Positions 61,726 to 64,000 of a stretch of DNA of 64,000 nt are shown here, one piece after another. This DNA is from Collinsella aerofaciens. GTDB taxonomy: Bacteria; Actinomycetota; Coriobacteriia; Coriobacteriales; Coriobacteriaceae. Position numbers and translations under genes: made by a program. Each line of letters begins with the position of its first letter. Positions within the stretch are counted from its first letter, which is position 1. Below the pieces are notes generated by a model. The model searched no databases. It was not told where the DNA came from and saw only the letters and a program-made list of their open reading frames with translations. Location of the stretch: contig NZ_JADMUF010000007.1 of assembly GCF_015546965.1 (NCBI RefSeq), positions 85,136 to 149,135 on the forward strand, written 5' to 3'.

Positions 61726-63860
61726 GCGGCACCCCCCTCACCGTCACCGGTATAAGAGATGTGCTGCAGCAGCGCCACGATGTCCTCGCCGTCGACGGGC
61801 TCCACCGCAATCTGCTTTGCGCTCAGGCGCTCGCGGATAATGGGCAGATCGCACGCCTTTGCCTGGCGCATAAGCAGGTAGAGCACGTCGCCGTCGACCA
61901 AGCCCGCCGCGTCGCTCTCGCGGATTGTCGACCCAATTGCGCCCACCAGCTCGCCGACAGGCTCCATGCCCGGTACCACGCGCAGGAGCAAAAAACTCCC
62001 CATCTTGCTATCTGCCAGCGCCTGCTCCGCCGCGAGCTCTTGGCCAAAGGCAGCCTGCTTGAGCACGCAAGTGCCGTCAACGCAGCGTTTATCCTGCGCC
62101 ACCGCCTCATAGTCAAAGGCACGGCCCAGCGCGCTTTCGACCAGCCCGCACAAGATGCGGAACAGGTTTTGATAATAGAGGGTCATTTGGTTTTCGGCCG
62201 CGCTACGCACAAAGATCAACACGGCGGGTGCCCCGTCGCGCTCGATCGTGTATCCAAACATGGGAAGCCCCGGCGTCAGCTCGCGGTTCACCCACAGGTT
62301 AGAACGACCCCCGTCGCCCAAAAGAGGTGCAAGCTGCTCAAGCGTGAGCGAGCGTGCGGCATCTTCGGCAATCGCGGGACTTGCTGCCACCAGGCGTGCA
62401 AATGCCCCACGCGAAACATGATAGATCGCCACCGAATCGTTCTCGAGGATCTCGCCCAGAAGCTCGCAGCACTTGCGATAGATATCGCGCGGGTTGAGCA
62501 CGTCGAGCTCCTGCGTCACGGCAAAGATCTTGCCAAAGCTGTCGTGGCGACCCACGATCTGGCGCCTGTACGCGCGCTTATCCTCGATCGCGTCGTGGTA
62601 GAGCTGCGTAAGGAACGTATTGCGGTTGCGCACGAGCTCGTTTTGATCACGCTCCGCCCTGATGGCTTCGCTGTTGCGCAGCTGCACATAGCCGCACACG
62701 GCACCCACAACAAAGTACGCAATAAACGGCAGCCAGTTAGACGGCTCGTAAAAGAGACCCTGGAAGGTATAGCCATACTGGGTAAAGTAGCTCGCCGCCA
62801 GGCCAATCGAAGCCAGCAGTGCCGCGACCAAGCCAAAGTCCAAGCCATACAGCGTGCCGATCAGCACCACATAGAGCAGGCGATAATCGAGCACGTTGAG
62901 CTGGGCCGATTGGGAGAACAGGTGCTCCAGTACCTCAAACAGGACCCAGGCAACGCCCGTCTCCAGGCATTTAATAGGCAGCGTGCGCATTTGGATGCGG
63001 TCGATGGCGGCGCGCAAGGGGTTGACCTTCTTTACGCGGCCAGCATCCCAACGCACTTGAATGGTCGAAAGATCGCGCAGCAGGTCGTACCGCTGAAACC
63101 AGCCATAGCGCACGCGAGCGACGTCGCTGGCGGGCAGGGCGTAGCCGGCAGAATCGCCATAGGCAACGGCAAGGCCGGGGAACAGCGCCTTGAGGGCGTC
63201 GCCCACCTCACCCGCCGTGTGATGGAAGGTATCGGCTACGTCGAGCGTCTCAAAGTTACCATCCCGGCTATCGAAGATGCGGCGAATCAGCACCGCGAGT
63301 TCCTCGGCGCACAGCAGGGGAAACGCTGCATCCCGTGCGCCCTGCAGAGCGACTGATCCTGTTGAGCACGCGTCGAACAGCGGCACCAAAAACGGGTCCT
63401 CCAGCGCGGGAGACGCGGTATACAGGAACGGCACGCGCAAGATCTTGGTCTGAACGCCCTCGCTAGCAGCGTAGTAGCGGCACAGGTCGTTGGCTGCGCG
63501 GGCGATAATTCCCTTGCCCGTTCGCCCCGCGGCATCGGCGGCACCCTCGGCACCTGCGGGACCTGCTATATACAACAGCTGGATCCGGCGACCCATGCAC
63601 GCGCGAAAGACAGAACGCAGCAGCTCGATATCGCCCACGCTATCGATATGCGGGGTAAGGTAATTAGAAAGGTAGACCACGCGGTCGAACTCATAGGCCT
63701 GATCCAGGTGTTGCAGAAGCTCTTTCCACGAGGCATGGGGCGATGACTCGTCGCGTCGCGCTTCCGCGGCAGCGACGACCTGGACATGGTCCCCGGGGAA
63801 CGCCTTGGCACAAAAGTCATCGTCAACATATGCGGTATTGCCAACAACCAGCACTTCCAT
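61722..63860 (-). CDS. pelD: PelD-like c-di-GMP receptor fused to an N-terminal epimerase/SDR-like domain
   Basis: A 712-residue protein. Residues 1-250 resemble an extended SDR/epimerase fold (MEVLVVGNTAYV, ILRVPFLYTASPALEDPFLVPLFDA), but the GxxGxxG loop and YxxxK pair are not evident. About 300-410 hold four membrane segments as in PelD. A GAF domain (about 440-590) and a degenerate GGDEF domain follow. There the inhibitory-site motif RxxD survives as RESD (about 646-649), while GGDEF has become VDGDV. PelD binds c-di-GMP at such an RxxD site to switch on polymer synthesis. It is the first gene of the operon, with GGGGAGG before its ATG. Confidence 0.85.
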   Translation of the reverse strand: MEVLVVGNTAYVDDDFCAKAFPGDHVQVVAAAEARRDESSPHASWKELLQHLDQAYEFDRVVYLSNYLTPHIDSVGDIELLRSVFRACMGRRIQLLYIAGPAGAEGAADAAGRTGKGIIARAANDLCRYYAASEGVQTKILRVPFLYTASPALEDPFLVPLFDACSTGSVALQGARDAAFPLLCAEELAVLIRRIFDSRDGNFETLDVADTFHHTAGEVGDALKALFPGLAVAYGDSAGYALPASDVARVRYGWFQRYDLLRDLSTIQVRWDAGRVKKVNPLRAAIDRIQMRTLPIKCLETGVAWVLFEVLEHLFSQSAQLNVLDYRLLYVVLIGTLYGLDFGLVAALLASIGLAASYFTQYGYTFQGLFYEPSNWLPFIAYFVVGAVCGYVQLRNSEAIRAERDQNELVRNRNTFLTQLYHDAIEDKRAYRRQIVGRHDSFGKIFAVTQELDVLNPRDIYRKCCELLGEILENDSVAIYHVSRGAFARLVAASPAIAEDAARSLTLEQLAPLLGDGGRSNLWVNRELTPGLPMFGYTIERDGAPAVLIFVRSAAENQMTLYYQNLFRILCGLVESALGRAFDYEAVAQDKRCVDGTCVLKQAAFGQELAAEQALADSKMGSFLLLRVVPGMEPVGELVGAIGSTIRESDAAGLVDGDVLYLLMRQAKACDLPIIRERLSAKQIAVEPVDGEDIVALLQHISYTGDGEGGAA

Positions 63861-63904
63861 GGCGCGTTCCTCCCCTTAACTCCACATTTGTCATAGTCAA
63901 ACAT

Positions 63905-63917
63905 GCGTATTGTACGC
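63905..63917. promoter_or_regulatory. Inverted repeat in the pel promoter region
   Basis: GCGTA and TACGC arms around TTG, 45 bases upstream of the pelD start codon. They lie next to TTGACA and TACAAT-like boxes on the minus strand that are not in standard spacing. A regulator may act here. Confidence 0.35.
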
Positions 63918-63946
63918 TGTCAAGGTAGCGCGCAGAGATGTGGTGT

Positions 63947-63972
63947 AAGAGGCGGGGCATGCCCCGCCTCTT
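63947..63972. terminator. Perfect 26-bp palindrome before the pel operon
   Basis: Positions 63947-63972 read the same on both strands, centred on CATG, with GC-rich arms. A pyrimidine-rich run follows on the plus strand. It may terminate transcription entering from beyond the window or be a DNA-level site. The remaining 28 bases to the window edge show no feature. Confidence 0.4.
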
Positions 63973-64000
63973 CTCTTTCTTGAAAGGGAGGGGACACCGC

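Noticed and set aside
1-64000. CRISPR arrays, insertion sequences, prophage or rRNA genes
   Set aside because: No regularly spaced repeats, transposase, integrase or rRNA sequence was found on either strand.

Overview
This 64 kb window is a stretch of bacterial chromosome with high G+C content. It looks like a Coriobacteriia genome, most likely Collinsella or a close relative. I infer that from the actinobacterial-style protein sequences, the frequent GTG starts, the combination of a T-box leader on ileS with low-GC-type gene blocks (rpmF-plsX-acpP-rnc-smc-ftsY-ffh), and a Gram-positive style sugar PTS. No database comparison was possible. About 90% of genes lie on the minus strand and many overlap by 1-14 bases, so long operons read from right to left. 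I see no rRNA, CRISPR array, insertion sequence or prophage.

Left part (1-14,900): a partial family 2 glycosyltransferase, an lspA-rluD pair, ileS behind a T-box riboswitch, then small units: a glycerol-dehydrogenase-like enzyme, a DUF523 protein, FtsH, a corrinoid adenosyltransferase, a MATE exporter, a SpoU-type RNA methyltransferase, thyA-folA, and a DUF134 regulator fused to a NifX-like domain with a His/Cys-rich tail.

Centre (15,000-46,700): the cell's information-processing core. One block encodes protein targeting, chromosome structure and lipid synthesis (rpmF, plsX, acpP, rnc, smc, ftsY, ffh). A second holds asp23, a FakA-like DhaL protein, recG, rsmD and coaD. Two identical tRNA-Asn genes follow, then the translation/replication operon rimP-nusA-infB-rbfA-nrnA-truB-ribF-dnaG-rpoD, and then leuS and guaB. 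Several leaders carry attenuator-like hairpins.

Right part (46,800-64,000) is accessory. It holds a ModE-like regulator, a divergent PLP-fold enzyme that lacks the usual lysine, and a sucrose utilisation locus (scrR, scrA, scrB) with LacI-type operators. Last comes an eight-gene, translationally coupled operon. Its first five genes match the Gram-positive Pel exopolysaccharide system: a PelD-like c-di-GMP receptor fused to an epimerase-like domain, PelE, a DUF2194 deacetylase, PelF and PelG. Its last three encode a CotH-kinase lipoprotein, a VTC polyphosphate-polymerase-type protein and a DUF4956 membrane protein. This operon, and a pair of long hairpins with an almost identical core found after guaB and after the Pel operon, are the most interesting parts of the window.
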